64,000 bases of DNA. It comes from Stenotrophomonas nematodicola (GTDB lineage: Bacteria > Pseudomonadota > Gammaproteobacteria > Xanthomonadales > Xanthomonadaceae). Shown one piece after another: positions 18,416 through 27,148 of the stretch. The position numbers and the translations under genes were made by a program. The notes under the pieces are model-generated. The model saw only the letters and a list, made by a program, of their open reading frames with translations, searched no databases and was not told the DNA's origin. The DNA lies in the NCBI RefSeq assembly GCF_009467805.1, contig NZ_WIAY01000001.1:624982-688981 (forward strand). Reading direction: 5' to 3'. Positions within the stretch are counted from its first letter, which is position 1, and each line of letters opens with the position of its first letter.

Positions 18416-19483
18416 TCAGGCCCGCTCACGGGACAATCCGCCCGGTCCACCCGGTTCCAACGCCGCCCCCAGCACCTCGGCCGTAGCCTGCACCAGCGGA
18501 ATCATGCGGTCGTAGGCCATCCGCTTGGGGCCGATCACCCCCAGCACGCCCAGCACCCGGCCACCGGCCGAGTACGGGGCGGTCACCAGCGAGACGCTCT
18601 CCAGCGGCATCACGCCGGTCTCCTCGCCGATGAAGATGCGCACGCCCGGGGCCTGGATGGTGCGCTCCAGCAGCTGCAGGATCTCGCGCTTGCTGGCGAA
18701 CACGTCGAACAGCTCGCGCAGGCGCTCCAGGTCCGACAGGTCCTGCACCCCCATCAGCCGGGTCTGTCCGGCCAGCACCATGTCATCGGCCGGCGGCACC
18801 AGCGCCTGCTCGGCCAGCTCGATGCTGTGCGCCAGCAGCTGCTCCATCTCCGACTGCGCGTCGCGCAGCTCCAGCAGCAGCCGCGCGCGGATCTCCGACA
18901 GCGGCCGGCCCGCGCACTGCGCATTGAGGTAATTGGCCACCTGCTCCAGCTCGCCCGGCTCCCAGCTGCGGCGCGGCTCGATCACCCGGTTCTGCACCTC
19001 GTTGTCGGCGAACACCAGGATCGCCAGCACCCGGCGCGCGTCCAGCGCCACGAAATCGATGTGGCGGAACGCGAACTGCTCCCGGCGCGGCGCACTCACC
19101 ACGCCCACGAAATGGCTCATCGCCGACAACAGCTCCGAGGCGCTGCCCAGCAGTGCCTGGGTGCCGGTACCGGTGGCCAGTTCGCTGCGCAGGCGGGTCA
19201 GTTCGCCCTCGCCTGGCGGTTGCATCTTGACCAGGCTGTCCACGAACACCCGGTAGCCGTTCGCGGTCGGCACCCGGCCTGCCGAGGTGTGCGGCGAACT
19301 GAGCAGGCCCAGGTCTTCCAGATCGGCCAGGATGTTGCGGATGGTGGCCGGGCTGACATCCAGCCCCGCATGCCGCGCCAGGGTCTGCGACCCCACCGGC
19401 TCGCCATCCTGGATATGGCGCGCGATCAGCGTCCGCAGCAGATGGCGGGCACGGGGCGCAAGATGGGGAGAGGAAGGGTGCAT
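18416..19483 (-). CDS. hrcA: heat-inducible transcription repressor HrcA
   Basis: A 355-residue winged-helix repressor. N-terminal DNA-binding part (ARHLLRTLIARHIQDGEPVG, SPATIRNILADLEDLGLL, PHTSAGRVPTANGYRVF) followed by the GAF-like dimerisation/inducer domain. In other bacteria HrcA binds CIRCE inverted repeats with help from GroEL. No CIRCE is visible upstream of hrcA, grpE or dnaK here, so its targets are probably elsewhere (for example groESL). A sigma32-type promoter lies upstream at 19512-19538. Confidence 0.95.
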   Translation of the reverse strand: MHPSSPHLAPRARHLLRTLIARHIQDGEPVGSQTLARHAGLDVSPATIRNILADLEDLGLLSSPHTSAGRVPTANGYRVFVDSLVKMQPPGEGELTRLRSELATGTGTQALLGSASELLSAMSHFVGVVSAPRREQFAFRHIDFVALDARRVLAILVFADNEVQNRVIEPRRSWEPGELEQVANYLNAQCAGRPLSEIRARLLLELRDAQSEMEQLLAHSIELAEQALVPPADDMVLAGQTRLMGVQDLSDLERLRELFDVFASKREILQLLERTIQAPGVRIFIGEETGVMPLESVSLVTAPYSAGGRVLGVLGVIGPKRMAYDRMIPLVQATAEVLGAALEPGGPGGLSRERA

Positions 19484-19511
19484 GGAATCAGCCTGTGAGA
19501 CGCCCCCTTAG

Positions 19512-19538
19512 ATAATGGCTGGACCCGGCGTTGGCAAG
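19512..19538 (-). promoter_or_regulatory. sigma32-type promoter upstream of hrcA
   Basis: CTTGCCA (19538-19532), a 13-bp spacer, then CCATTAT (19518-19512). It is a weaker match than the dnaK or htpG promoters, but the spacer is the same. An overlapping sigma70 reading (TTGCCA, 17 bp, TATCTA) is also possible, which would give basal expression. Confidence 0.55.
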
Positions 19539-19594
19539 TCATTGGAGCCGCCCCTCGCCCATGCTAGCTTTGCGCGGCTCACGAACCTCAGACC

Positions 19595-21256
19595 ATGCTT
19601 AGACATCTATCGATCAAGGATTTTGCAGTCGTCCGCGCTACCGAACTCGAATTCGGGCCGGGCATGACCGTGGTCAGCGGCGAAACCGGCGCGGGCAAGT
19701 CGCTGATGGTGGACGCGCTGGGCTTCCTGTCCGGGCTGCGCGCCGACAGCGGCGTGGTCCGCCACGGCGCCGCCCGCGCCGAGCTGTCGGCCGAATTCGC
19801 CCCGCCGGCCGATGCGCCGGCGCGGCAGTGGCTGCGCGACAACGAGCTCGACGACGAGGACCAGTGCCAGCTGCGCCGGATCATCCGTGCCGACGGCGGC
19901 TCGCGGGCCTGGATCAACGGCCGGCCGGTCACCCTGTCACAGCTCACCGAACTGGCCGCCACCCTGGTGGAGATCCACGGCCAGCACGAACAGCAGGCCC
20001 TGCTGTCGCGGCCCTCGCAGCTGGCCCTGCTGGATGCCTACGCCCGCAACGAGGCCGAACGCAGCCAGGTCCGCCAGGCGGCGGCCCGCTGGCAGGCACT
20101 GGTGGACGAGGCCGAGGCCCTGTCCAAACAGGGAGACGTGAGCGACCGCATCGGATTCCTTGAACACCAGCTGGGCGAACTGCAGCGCGAAGACCTGGAC
20201 CCCGCCTCGATCGTGGCGCTGGGCAGCAGCCATCGCCGGCAGGCGCACGCCAGCGCGCTGATCAGCGCCTGCGATGTGGCCGCCGGCCGCCTCAACGGCG
20301 ACGACGACGTGTCCGTCCTGCAGTTGCTGCAGCAGACCCGGCATGATCTCGCCCGGGTGGCCGAACACGACACCCGCCTGGGCGAGGTGGACGCGCTGCT
20401 GGACAGCGCGTCCATCCAGCTGCATGAAGCCCTGTCGCTGCTGGACCGGGTCCATGACGACCTCGACGCCGATCCGGAGCAGTTCGAGGACATCGAACGC
20501 CGGCTGGGCCGCCTGCACGATCTGGCGCGCAAGCATCGGGTGCCGATGGAAGCCCTGGGCGAACACCGTGACGCACTGGACGCCGAGGTCGAACAGCTGC
20601 GGGGCGCGGACGAGCGCCTGCAGGCCCTGGCAGGCGAGATCCAGCGCGCGAGCGGGCAATGGCAGGCCGTGGCGGCCGCGCTCAGCGCCAGCCGCCAGCA
20701 GGCCGCAGCCGCCCTGTCGCAGACCACCACCGACCTGATCGGCGAGCTGGGCATGGGCGGGGGCCAGTTCCTGATCGACATCGAGCCCCAGGCCGTGGCC
20801 AAGCCGGACCCCAACGGCGCCGAGCGCGTCGAGTTCCTGGTCGCGGCCAATGCCGGCCAGCCTCCCCGCGCCCTGCGCAAGGTCGCCTCCGGCGGCGAAC
20901 TGTCCCGGATCTCGCTGGCGATCGAGGTGGCTGCCCTGGGCCTGGACGCGGTGCCGACGATGGTCTTCGACGAAGTGGATTCGGGCATCGGCGGCGCCGT
21001 GGCCGACATCGTGGGGCAGAAGCTGCGCGCCTTGGGCGAAAAGCGCCAGGTGCTGTGCGTGACCCATCTGCCGCAGGTGGCCTCCAAAGGCCATGCCCAT
21101 TACCGGGTCAGCAAGGCACCGGTGGACGGCATGACCCAGAGCGCGGTCGAGAAGCTGGATACCCGGGCGCGCGAGGAAGAGCTGGCGCGCATGCTGGGCG
21201 GGGTGGAAGTCACCAAGGAAGCCCGCGCCGCGGCGCGGAAACTGTTGCAGGCCTGA
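19595..21256 (+). CDS. recN: DNA repair protein RecN
   Basis: A 553-residue SMC-like ATPase that acts at DNA double-strand breaks. N-terminal ATPase half with Walker A SGETGAGKSLMVDAL, a long coiled-coil middle (residues about 150-400), and the C-terminal half with the ABC signature ASGGELSRISLAIE, Walker B TMVFDEVDSGIGG and CVTHLPQVAS. All motifs are intact. It is divergent from hrcA. No LexA box was identified in the 110-bp gap by eye. Confidence 0.96.
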   Translation: MLRHLSIKDFAVVRATELEFGPGMTVVSGETGAGKSLMVDALGFLSGLRADSGVVRHGAARAELSAEFAPPADAPARQWLRDNELDDEDQCQLRRIIRADGGSRAWINGRPVTLSQLTELAATLVEIHGQHEQQALLSRPSQLALLDAYARNEAERSQVRQAAARWQALVDEAEALSKQGDVSDRIGFLEHQLGELQREDLDPASIVALGSSHRRQAHASALISACDVAAGRLNGDDDVSVLQLLQQTRHDLARVAEHDTRLGEVDALLDSASIQLHEALSLLDRVHDDLDADPEQFEDIERRLGRLHDLARKHRVPMEALGEHRDALDAEVEQLRGADERLQALAGEIQRASGQWQAVAAALSASRQQAAAALSQTTTDLIGELGMGGGQFLIDIEPQAVAKPDPNGAERVEFLVAANAGQPPRALRKVASGGELSRISLAIEVAALGLDAVPTMVFDEVDSGIGGAVADIVGQKLRALGEKRQVLCVTHLPQVASKGHAHYRVSKAPVDGMTQSAVEKLDTRAREEELARMLGGVEVTKEARAAARKLLQA

Positions 21257-21276
21257 CCGGCCCTGACAACCGGCAG

Positions 21277-21297
21277 GCGACGACCCCCGGTCGTCGC
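21277..21297 (+). terminator. hairpin downstream of recN
   Basis: GCGACGAC, loop CCCCG, GTCGTCGC: an 8-bp perfect stem 20 bp past the recN stop codon. There is no T-tract. Confidence 0.55.
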
Positions 21298-21388
21298 TGC
21301 GTTGCACCCCGACCGACGGCATGGCCACCGTAACGGCCGCCGACGGTCGGGCGGCCGGCAAGCGGCGTTGGGAACGCCTGCGCCGTGC

Positions 21389-21414
21389 CTTGCGGGAGCT
21401 ACTTGCGGGAGCTA
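21389..21414. repeat. 13-bp tandem duplication
   Basis: CTTGCGGGAGCTA occurs twice head to tail (21389-21401 and 21402-21414) in the gap between recN and fur. The second copy contributes to the fur-side hairpin. Confidence 0.75.
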
Positions 21415-21419
21415 CCCGC
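21405..21419 (-). terminator. small hairpin downstream of fur
   Basis: GCGGG, loop AGCTA, CCCGC, located 19 bp past the fur stop on the minus strand. No T-tract follows, so termination is only suggested. Confidence 0.4.
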
Positions 21420-21437
21420 GTAACAGCCGTCTGGCGG

Positions 21438-21845
21438 TTACTTGCGCTTCTTGCGCACGTAGAGCACCAGCGAGTGCTCTTCCAGCTCGTAACCGTGGTC
21501 GGCCGCGATCTTGCGCTGCAGCTCCTCGATCTCGTGGCTTTCGAACTCGATGATCTTGCCGCTGTCCACGTCGACCATATGGTCGTGGTGGCCGCCGCGA
21601 TCGAGTTCATAGACGGCCTGGCCGCCCTCGAAATTGTGCTTCAGGACCAGGCCGGCGGCCTCGAACTGGGTCAGCACCCGGTACACCGTCGCCAGGCCGA
21701 TCTCGTCGCCGTGCTCGAGCAGCTGGCGGTAGATGTCCTCGGCGGTCATGTGGTGCTGGGCGTTGCGCTGCTCAAGCAGGGCAAGGATCCGCATCCGCGG
21801 ATGGGTCACCTTCAGGCCGACTTTGCGCAGGTCGTGGGTTTCCAT
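21438..21845 (-). CDS. fur: ferric uptake regulator Fur
   Basis: A 135-residue metal-dependent repressor of iron acquisition. Winged-helix N-terminal domain (LKVTHPRMRILALLEQ, AEDIYRQLLE, ATVYRVLTQFEAAGLV) and a C-terminal dimerisation domain with the histidine-rich metal site DRGGHHDHMVDVDSG and IIEFESHEIEELQ. The CxxC zinc pairs seen in E. coli Fur are absent, as in several xanthomonad and Pseudomonas Fur proteins. It is divergent from bamE with 103 bp between start codons, an arrangement known for fur-omlA in Xanthomonas. Confidence 0.95.
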   Translation of the reverse strand: METHDLRKVGLKVTHPRMRILALLEQRNAQHHMTAEDIYRQLLEHGDEIGLATVYRVLTQFEAAGLVLKHNFEGGQAVYELDRGGHHDHMVDVDSGKIIEFESHEIEELQRKIAADHGYELEEHSLVLYVRKKRK

Positions 21846-21948
21846 AATTCTCCGTTCATTGGCGATTTAGCGCCAGCTGCCTCGGATTGGGTCGCGGCGA
21901 CACGTCGGGAGTGTATCATCGACTCGATTTCCCCAAACGCCATTCCCG

Positions 21949-22344
21949 ATGCGCAATCTCCTGCTGGTCGCCGCCGTTGCCCTGTCCACCACGGGCTGCG
22001 GCATCATCTATAAGCAACCCATCTATCAGGGCAACCTGATCCGGGAGCAGGCCGTCGGTCAGCTGCAGGTGGGTCAGAGCAAGCAGCAGGTCAATGCCCT
22101 GCTCGGCACTCCCTCCATTCCCGACCCGTTCCACGCCCAGCGCTGGGACTACACCGCCAGCCAGCGCATCAACCGGCTGGGCAACACTGAAGTGAAGAAC
22201 TTCACGGTGTTCTTCGAGAACGACCTGGTGACCCGCTGGGAGGGCGACTACTTCCCGAACCAGGACGCCGAACTCGCCCGCACCAGCATCCGCCAGTTCG
22301 GCCGCAACCTGGCCAAGGACAAGAAGAAGCAGCGCGGCCGCTGA
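21949..22344 (+). CDS. bamE: outer membrane assembly lipoprotein BamE (OmlA)
   Basis: A 131-residue lipoprotein of the beta-barrel assembly machine. The signal peptide ends in the lipobox STTGCG with Cys17 as the lipidation site. The BamE core follows: YQGNLI, VGQSKQQVNALLGTPSIPDPF, RWDYTAS and FTVFFENDLVTRWEGD. The basic tail (AKDKKKQRGR) is typical of xanthomonad OmlA. It shares its upstream region with the divergent fur gene. Confidence 0.94.
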   Translation: MRNLLLVAAVALSTTGCGIIYKQPIYQGNLIREQAVGQLQVGQSKQQVNALLGTPSIPDPFHAQRWDYTASQRINRLGNTEVKNFTVFFENDLVTRWEGDYFPNQDAELARTSIRQFGRNLAKDKKKQRGR

Positions 22345-22362
22345 GGCCCCGCGGCACGGCAA

Positions 22363-22623
22363 TCAGCGGCCGGCGCCCGCGCGCCGGCGGCGGTTGTCCT
22401 TGGGGTCGGCCAGCAGGGGGCGCAGCAGCTCGACCCGGTCGCCGTCGTGCAGCACCTGCGTGGCGGTCGCCAGCAGGCCATGCACGGCCACCGCCGGGCA
22501 CTGCGCACTGCCCTCGATCGCCGCCGCCTGGATCGCATCGCCGACGGTGGCCCCTTCGCACAGGGACAGCGCGCGGACCTCGGCACGGTCCGGCCAGGCC
22601 AGCACCACCTCCACCCGGATCAT
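22363..22623 (-). CDS. rnfH: RnfH family protein (RatB)
   Basis: An 86-residue ubiquitin-like beta-grasp protein (IRVEVVLAWPDRAEVRALSL, ATVGDAIQAA, VHGLLATATQVLHDGDRVELLRPLLADPKDNRRRRA). The ending LLADPKDNRRRRA is the RnfH signature. Its function is unclear. It starts 3 bp after the ratA stop codon, so the two are one transcript, the conserved ratA-rnfH pair beside smpB. Confidence 0.93.
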   Translation of the reverse strand: MIRVEVVLAWPDRAEVRALSLCEGATVGDAIQAAAIEGSAQCPAVAVHGLLATATQVLHDGDRVELLRPLLADPKDNRRRRAGAGR

Positions 22624-22626
22624 CGT

Positions 22627-23055
22627 TCAGTCCTGCTCGTCGGCGACACGAACGAAATCATTGACCATGCGGTCTGCCAGGCCCTGGAAGCCCAGCGCGA
22701 GCGCCGGCCCGAGCAGGCGGGAGTTCGGTTCGAACTCCAGCGTGAGGGTCACCTTGCAGGCATCCTCGGCAAGTGCATGGAATTCCCAGCGCCCATGCAG
22801 GCGCTTGAACGGACCATCGCGCAGCTGCATGTCGATGCTGCACGGTCGCTGCAACGCGTTCTCGGTCATGAACCAGGTCGAGAACGAACCCAGACCCAGG
22901 TCCAGGCGCGCCACCAGGCGATCCGGAGCGGATTCCAGGATCTGCGAGGCCGAGCACCAGCGGAAGCGGCGCGGATAGGCGTCAATATCATTGACCAGGT
23001 CGAACATACGGGCAGCCGAATGTTCGACCAGGGCACTACGGCGGATAGTTGGCAT
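22627..23055 (-). CDS. ratA: RatA / COQ10-like START-domain protein
   Basis: A 142-residue START/polyketide-cyclase fold protein ([61 protein letters not shown]). E. coli RatA was described as a toxin blocking 70S assembly, while the Coq10 branch binds ubiquinone. The sequence alone does not choose between them; conserved position beside smpB is all that context offers. The ATG at 23055 is chosen because the family starts at this methionine. It is divergent from smpB with 61 bp between starts. Confidence 0.9.
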   Translation of the reverse strand: MPTIRRSALVEHSAARMFDLVNDIDAYPRRFRWCSASQILESAPDRLVARLDLGLGSFSTWFMTENALQRPCSIDMQLRDGPFKRLHGRWEFHALAEDACKVTLTLEFEPNSRLLGPALALGFQGLADRMVNDFVRVADEQD

Positions 23056-23116
23056 GCGGCGGTACTGGTGTGCTGATGAATCGACCGGGGAGGCCCGAAT
23101 CGGAGACAATACGGAC

Positions 23117-23620
23117 ATGAGCAAGAACAGCGGCAAGGATAAAGCAAAGAACGCGACGGCCAACAAAACCATCGCGCTCAACAAGCGTGCCCGCCACGAG
23201 TACCACATCGAGGACCGTTTCGAAGCCGGCCTGGCCCTGCAGGGCTGGGAGGTCAAGTCGATCCGTGCCGGGCGCGGCAACATCATCGATGCCTACGCCT
23301 ACGTGCGTGACGGCGAAATCTACCTGATCGGTGCGCAGATCACCCCGTTGATCCAGGCCTCCACCCACGTGGTGGCCAACGACCGGCGCGAGCGCAAGCT
23401 GCTTCTGCACCGCAGCGAGATCGACAAGCTGATCGGCAAGGTCCAGCGCGACGGCTACACCATCGTGCCCACCGCGATGTACTGGAGCAAGAACAAGATC
23501 AAGCTGGAAATCGCCCTGGCCAAGGGCAAGCAGACCCACGACAAGCGCGATGCCGAAAAGGACCGCGACTGGGCCCGCGAAAAGTCGCGCACCATGCGCC
23601 GCCACAACCGCGACGCCTGA
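23117..23620 (+). CDS. smpB: SsrA-binding protein SmpB
   Basis: A 167-residue trans-translation factor that carries tmRNA to stalled ribosomes. OB-fold core with [34 protein letters not shown], and the basic C-terminal tail ([20 protein letters not shown]) that enters the mRNA channel. Its RNA partner ssrA lies only 3 kb downstream, an unusually close pair. A short lysine-rich N-terminal extension precedes the core. Confidence 0.97.
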   Translation: MSKNSGKDKAKNATANKTIALNKRARHEYHIEDRFEAGLALQGWEVKSIRAGRGNIIDAYAYVRDGEIYLIGAQITPLIQASTHVVANDRRERKLLLHRSEIDKLIGKVQRDGYTIVPTAMYWSKNKIKLEIALAKGKQTHDKRDAEKDRDWAREKSRTMRRHNRDA

Positions 23621-23621
23621 C

Positions 23622-23779
23622 CCCGCCGGCGCCGCCCTGTTCGGCGTGGGCCGGGGCCTGACCGGCTGCTGTCCGGGACCGGCCCTGGTCGGGCTGGGCA
23701 TCGGCGCGCTGGAGGCGCTGTGGTTCGTCCCGCGATGCTGGCCGGCATGGCCGTGCAGCGCTGGCAATCGCGCCGTTGA
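23622..23779 (+). pseudogene. 3' remnant of a YeeE/YedE-type (DUF6691) membrane protein, frameshifted
   Basis: Directly after smpB the plus strand reads ALFGVGRGLTGCCPGPALV and then LGIGALEALWFVP, the conserved C-terminal pattern of DUF6691/YeeE-YedE transport proteins. One base is missing near 23733; a shift there restores MLAGMAVQRWQSRR and a stop at 23777. No 5' part of such a gene is present, because smpB occupies it. This is a decayed 3' fragment. Confidence 0.65.
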
Positions 23780-23869
23780 GGCGGCGTTGCAGGAGACCGT
23801 GCAGGCCGATCCCCTGCGCGGGCCTTACAAGTGTCAGAATCCATCCTCAATACAGCACAGGAACGGCGC

Positions 23870-24229
23870 GTGACCCTCGAACAAACCCAGGCTTCGGCGC
23901 ACCCGGCAGACGCAGTCGCCGACCTCACGGCCGATGTGGCCGCCCTGGAGTTCGTGTTTTCCGAACTCACCCGCACGATGGACCCCGCCGCCCTGCTGAA
24001 GGTGCTGACCTACCTGCTGCGCAACGTGCGACGCGATCTGGGCGACGCCGCCCCCAGCCGCGAACAGGCCGTCCTGATCGCGCGACTGCAGACGCTGATG
24101 CAGCAGACCGAGCCGGAAGTCCGCAAGCAGGCATCGGCGCTGCGCAACGAGCACAACCGCGTGCGCAAGGAAAAGGCCCGTCACCAGGCGGACAGCCGCC
24201 GCCTGCGCGAGCACGGCCCGCGCGGCTGA
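23870..24229 (+). CDS. small charged cytosolic protein, unknown function
   Basis: A 119-residue helical protein starting at a GTG preceded by AGGAA (an upstream in-frame GTG at 23831 is possible). No signal peptide or membrane segment. A central segment (LEFVFSELTRTMDPAALLKV) and a long basic C-terminal helix (RKQASALRNEHNRVRKEKARH) suggest coiled-coil or nucleic-acid contact. I do not recognise a family. It follows the decayed YeeE fragment. Confidence 0.6.
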   Translation: MTLEQTQASAHPADAVADLTADVAALEFVFSELTRTMDPAALLKVLTYLLRNVRRDLGDAAPSREQAVLIARLQTLMQQTEPEVRKQASALRNEHNRVRKEKARHQADSRRLREHGPRG

Positions 24230-24277
24230 GCCGGTCGGGGCCGGCCGTGTTCGGCAGGCCCACCCAGGCGCGGGGTC

Positions 24278-24958
24278 CTACCCGCGCTGCGAATCCAGCA
24301 CTTCCTGGCGCAACGCCACGTCCTGCGCCTTGGCATGGCTCTCGATCAACAGCTGGTAGGCCGGGAAGATCTGCGTGTAGATCTGCGCCCACTGCGCCGC
24401 ATCCTCGCGGTGCCAGGTCTTCTGCAGTTCCGAGGCGACCGCGGCAGTGTCCATCGGCACCACGCCGGCCTGCACTACCCGTGCCAGGGTGATTTCCTGC
24501 GCCATCTTGGAATAGGTGCCGGAGGCGTCGATCACGGCGAATACCTGGTACCCGTCGGCAACCGCGGCGATAGACGGGAACGCCATGCAGACACTGGTGA
24601 TGGTGCCGGCGATGATCAGCTGGCGGCGACCGGTCGCCTTCACCGCAGCAACGAAGTCGGGATTGTCCCAGGCGTTGATTTCGCCGCGGCGCGCCACGTA
24701 CTGCGCATGCGACGCGGCGGCGTGGATCTCCGGAATCAACGGCCCGTTCGGCCCCTGCGGCACCGATGCGGTGGTGATCACGGGCATCTTCGTCAGCGTC
24801 GCCATCTGCGCCAGCGCGGTGGCATGGGCGCGCAACGTTGGCATCGGCATATCGTGCACGGTCTGGAACAGGCCGCTCTGGTGGTCGATCAACAGCATGG
24901 CCGCATTGGCCGGGTCGATCACGGGGGCGGCGTTGTTGAAGTTGGCGGGGGTGCTCAT
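24278..24958 (-). CDS. isochorismatase-like hydrolase, YcaC type
   Basis: A 226-residue cysteine hydrolase of the isochorismatase superfamily. The catalytic aspartate lies in AAMLLIDHQSGLF, and the nucleophile cysteine in GTITSVCMAFPSIAAVADGY, the YcaC subgroup pattern. The substrate is unknown for this subgroup. The ATG at 24958 follows GAGGA at good spacing. It is divergent from a LysR gene, a common regulator-target arrangement. Confidence 0.86.
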   Translation of the reverse strand: MSTPANFNNAAPVIDPANAAMLLIDHQSGLFQTVHDMPMPTLRAHATALAQMATLTKMPVITTASVPQGPNGPLIPEIHAAASHAQYVARRGEINAWDNPDFVAAVKATGRRQLIIAGTITSVCMAFPSIAAVADGYQVFAVIDASGTYSKMAQEITLARVVQAGVVPMDTAAVASELQKTWHREDAAQWAQIYTQIFPAYQLLIESHAKAQDVALRQEVLDSQRG

Positions 24959-25090
24959 CTGGCGGTCCTCGGGTGTCTGGGGCTGGCCGGTAGGCTGCCG
25001 AACCATGCGATCCAGACTATTCACGGAACGATGGACCCGGTAGCCAACAGGTTCTATCCTCAGCGTCCCACCAGACGAACGATGCTCGAC

Positions 25091-26002
25091 ATGAGCACCC
25101 TCGACCTCAACGATCTCTCCTACTACGCGCATGTGGTCGAGCATGGCGGCTTCGCCCCGGCCGGGCGGGCGCTGGGCATTCCCAAGTCCAAACTCAGCCG
25201 TCGCATCGCCCTGCTTGAGGAACGGCTCGGTGTCCGCCTGATCCACCGCTCCACCCGCCGCTTCTCTGTCACCGAGGTGGGCCAGCAGTACTATGCGCAC
25301 TGCAAGGCGATGCTGGTCGAAGCCGAAGCGGCGGAAGAGGCGATCGCCCTGTCGCGCGCCGAGCCGCGTGGCACGGTACGCATCGCGGTGCCGGTCGCCA
25401 TCCTGCATGCGCGCATGGGGGTGATGCTGGCCGACTTCCTGGCCGAACACCCGAAAGTCTCGCTGCACCTGGACGCCACCAACCGGCGCGTGGATGTGAT
25501 CGGCGAAGGCCTGGACATCGCCATCCGGGTCCGGCCGCCGCCGCTGGCCGACAGCGACCTGATTGTGCGCGTACTGGCCACCCGCAACTGGTGCGTGGCG
25601 GCCAGCCCGTCGCTGTTCGCCCACACGCCGGTGCCCACCGTACCGGCCGACCTTGCGCACTTCCCCAGCGTTGACCTCAGCGCCGCGCACCAGGTCCATG
25701 CCTGGCAGTTGACCGCCGCCGACGGCGCCGTGGCGCTGGTCCACCACGTGCCGCGCATGGTCAGCGACGACATGGTCGCGCTGCGCGCAGCCGCCGTCGC
25801 CGGCGTGGGCATCCTGATGCTGCCCACGATGATGATCTGCGACGAACTGGCCGATGGCCGCCTGGTCCGCCTGCTGCCCGACTGGCAGCCGCACCACGGC
25901 ATCGTGCACGCGGTATTCCCCTCACGCCGGGGCCTGCTGCCGGCAGTGCGTGCACTGATCGACTACCTCGCCATGCGCTTCGAGCAGTTGCAGGAAGACT
26001 GA
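25091..26002 (+). CDS. LysR family transcriptional regulator
   Basis: About 303 residues: N-terminal winged helix-turn-helix (LSYYAHVVEHGGFAPAGRAL, PKSKLSRRIALLEERLGVRL) and a two-lobed LysR effector-binding domain. Starts at 25082 or 25091 are possible, without a clear ribosome-binding site for either. It probably controls the divergent YcaC-like hydrolase gene; the 132-bp gap would hold the operator. The subgroup (DNA-binding residues PKSKLSRR) is close to the efflux regulator at 39465. Confidence 0.9.
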   Translation: MSTLDLNDLSYYAHVVEHGGFAPAGRALGIPKSKLSRRIALLEERLGVRLIHRSTRRFSVTEVGQQYYAHCKAMLVEAEAAEEAIALSRAEPRGTVRIAVPVAILHARMGVMLADFLAEHPKVSLHLDATNRRVDVIGEGLDIAIRVRPPPLADSDLIVRVLATRNWCVAASPSLFAHTPVPTVPADLAHFPSVDLSAAHQVHAWQLTAADGAVALVHHVPRMVSDDMVALRAAAVAGVGILMLPTMMICDELADGRLVRLLPDWQPHHGIVHAVFPSRRGLLPAVRALIDYLAMRFEQLQED

Positions 26003-26075
26003 GCGCGCGCGTGCGCGGCGGTCCCCCGCGCGGTGCGCCCATCGGGACGCCCCTGCCCGCGCTGCGGCTGTTGAC

Positions 26076-26480
26076 TCAGCCCGCGAAGGGACCTGCGCGT
26101 CCGTCCCAGCCCATCACCCCTTGCACCGGCACCGGGATGGAGGTGATGCGCCACTGCTCCGGCGACAGCCAGGCGATTTCCGAGAAGGTGTCCGCCAGCC
26201 GGCCGGTCTCCTGCCACCACGCCATCAGCCGTGCCGGCGCATCCACCACCTGCGGCTGGTACTGGAACGGAATCCCGTCTGCGTTCAGCTTCCGCAGCGC
26301 ATCGAACAAGGCCGGGTTGTCGCAGCGCGGCCCGTGGTCATCGAACGGTATCGTCTGCCGCGCCAGCCCCTCGGACAGCACAATGCCGCCCGGCTCCAGG
26401 TGGGACACACTCAACGGGGCAGGCACACGCGGCGCGCTGATACGTGCGTCGAAGGGGGGCCGGCGTCCTGGCAGCAGCAT
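26076..26480 (-). CDS. hypothetical protein, 134 residues
   Basis: Soluble, no signal peptide. Starts MLLPGRRPPFDARISAPRV and contains HLEPGGIVLSEGLARQ, DDHGPRCDNPALFDALRK, then an acidic C-terminal half with several tryptophans (RLMAWWQETGRL, EIAWLSPEQWRI). No recognised family. The start is unsure because no ribosome-binding site is seen before the ATG at 26480, and an in-frame TTG lies at 26531. It faces the ssrA gene across 160 bp. Confidence 0.55.
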   Translation of the reverse strand: MLLPGRRPPFDARISAPRVPAPLSVSHLEPGGIVLSEGLARQTIPFDDHGPRCDNPALFDALRKLNADGIPFQYQPQVVDAPARLMAWWQETGRLADTFSEIAWLSPEQWRITSIPVPVQGVMGWDGRAGPFAG

Positions 26481-26640
26481 GGGAGGTCCAGTGGAGAAGA
26501 GCTGGGGGCATGGTAGAAGGAAACGGCCCAACGTGACTGTTCAGCCAAATAGGCGTAGGATTCGCGGTGTCAGGTGAACCTGCGGCGCTGTCTTCGGACA
26601 AGGTCGAAGGTTTGAAAACCTTACTGTTCTTGAAGAAACC

Positions 26641-27043
26641 GGGGGTGCATTGGTTTCGACGGGGGTTGTGAAGTTACTTGGTGCATGCCGAGGGGGCCGC
26701 TTTCCTCGTTAATCCAGCAGCAAACTTCTAGTTGCCAACGACGACAACTACGGTTCGAACGACTTCGCAATCGCTGCCTAAAAACAGCTTTAGCGTTTAG
26801 TTCTACAGCCGCCTAAGGCGAACCCCCGAACCTACTTGTGCCCGTGCTCGTAGGTGTAGGGTCATTATCACGGAACCGGTTGTGATGGCTGCCTGTCAGT
26901 CACGACTTAACTAAAGCAGGCTGGTCCTGGGGTGCGCTTTGCACACCGTGCTGCCACAGGATGAGATCCAACGGTGAGCTAAGCATGTAGTACCGGGGAT
27001 GGAGTGCCTTCGGACGGCGGTTCAATTCCGCCCACCTCCACCA
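26641..27043 (+). ncRNA. ssrA: transfer-messenger RNA (tmRNA)
   Basis: The 5' end GGGGGTG pairs with CACCTCC near the 3' end to form the acceptor stem, with discriminator A and an encoded CCA at 27041-27043. The T arm has GGTTCAATTCC. The early segment TGGTTTCGACGGGGG is the conserved tmRNA D-like region. The resume codon GCC at 26734 opens the proteolysis tag. At 403 nt it is somewhat longer than the E. coli molecule. Its partner SmpB is encoded at 23117-23620. Confidence 0.97.
26734..26781 (+). other. tmRNA proteolysis-tag reading frame
   Basis: GCC AAC GAC GAC ... TAA encodes ANDDNYGSNDFAIAA, a 15-residue xanthomonad-type degron ending in the AA that ClpXP recognises. It is longer than the ANDENYALAA type by a GSNDF-like insert. 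Confidence 0.93.
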
Positions 27044-27070
27044 TTAGATGGTCCCGCAAGGGCCGCAGAA

Positions 27071-27110
27071 AGCCGGAATCCCTCATCAAACAAGGGGTTC
27101 CGGCTTTTTT
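27071..27110 (+). terminator. rho-independent terminator of ssrA
   Basis: AGCCGGAA with further pairing, an 11-nt loop, then TTCCGGCT followed by six T residues. It begins 28 bp after the tmRNA CCA end. Confidence 0.9.
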
Positions 27111-27148
27111 GTTGTCCGGGGTTGTACGTTGCACCCCATGAGATGCTT

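Noticed and set aside
19484..19594. CIRCE operator (TTAGCACTC-N9-GAGTGCTAA) upstream of hrcA
   Set aside because: No match on either strand here or in the grpE-dnaK gap; a sigma32-type promoter explains the region better.
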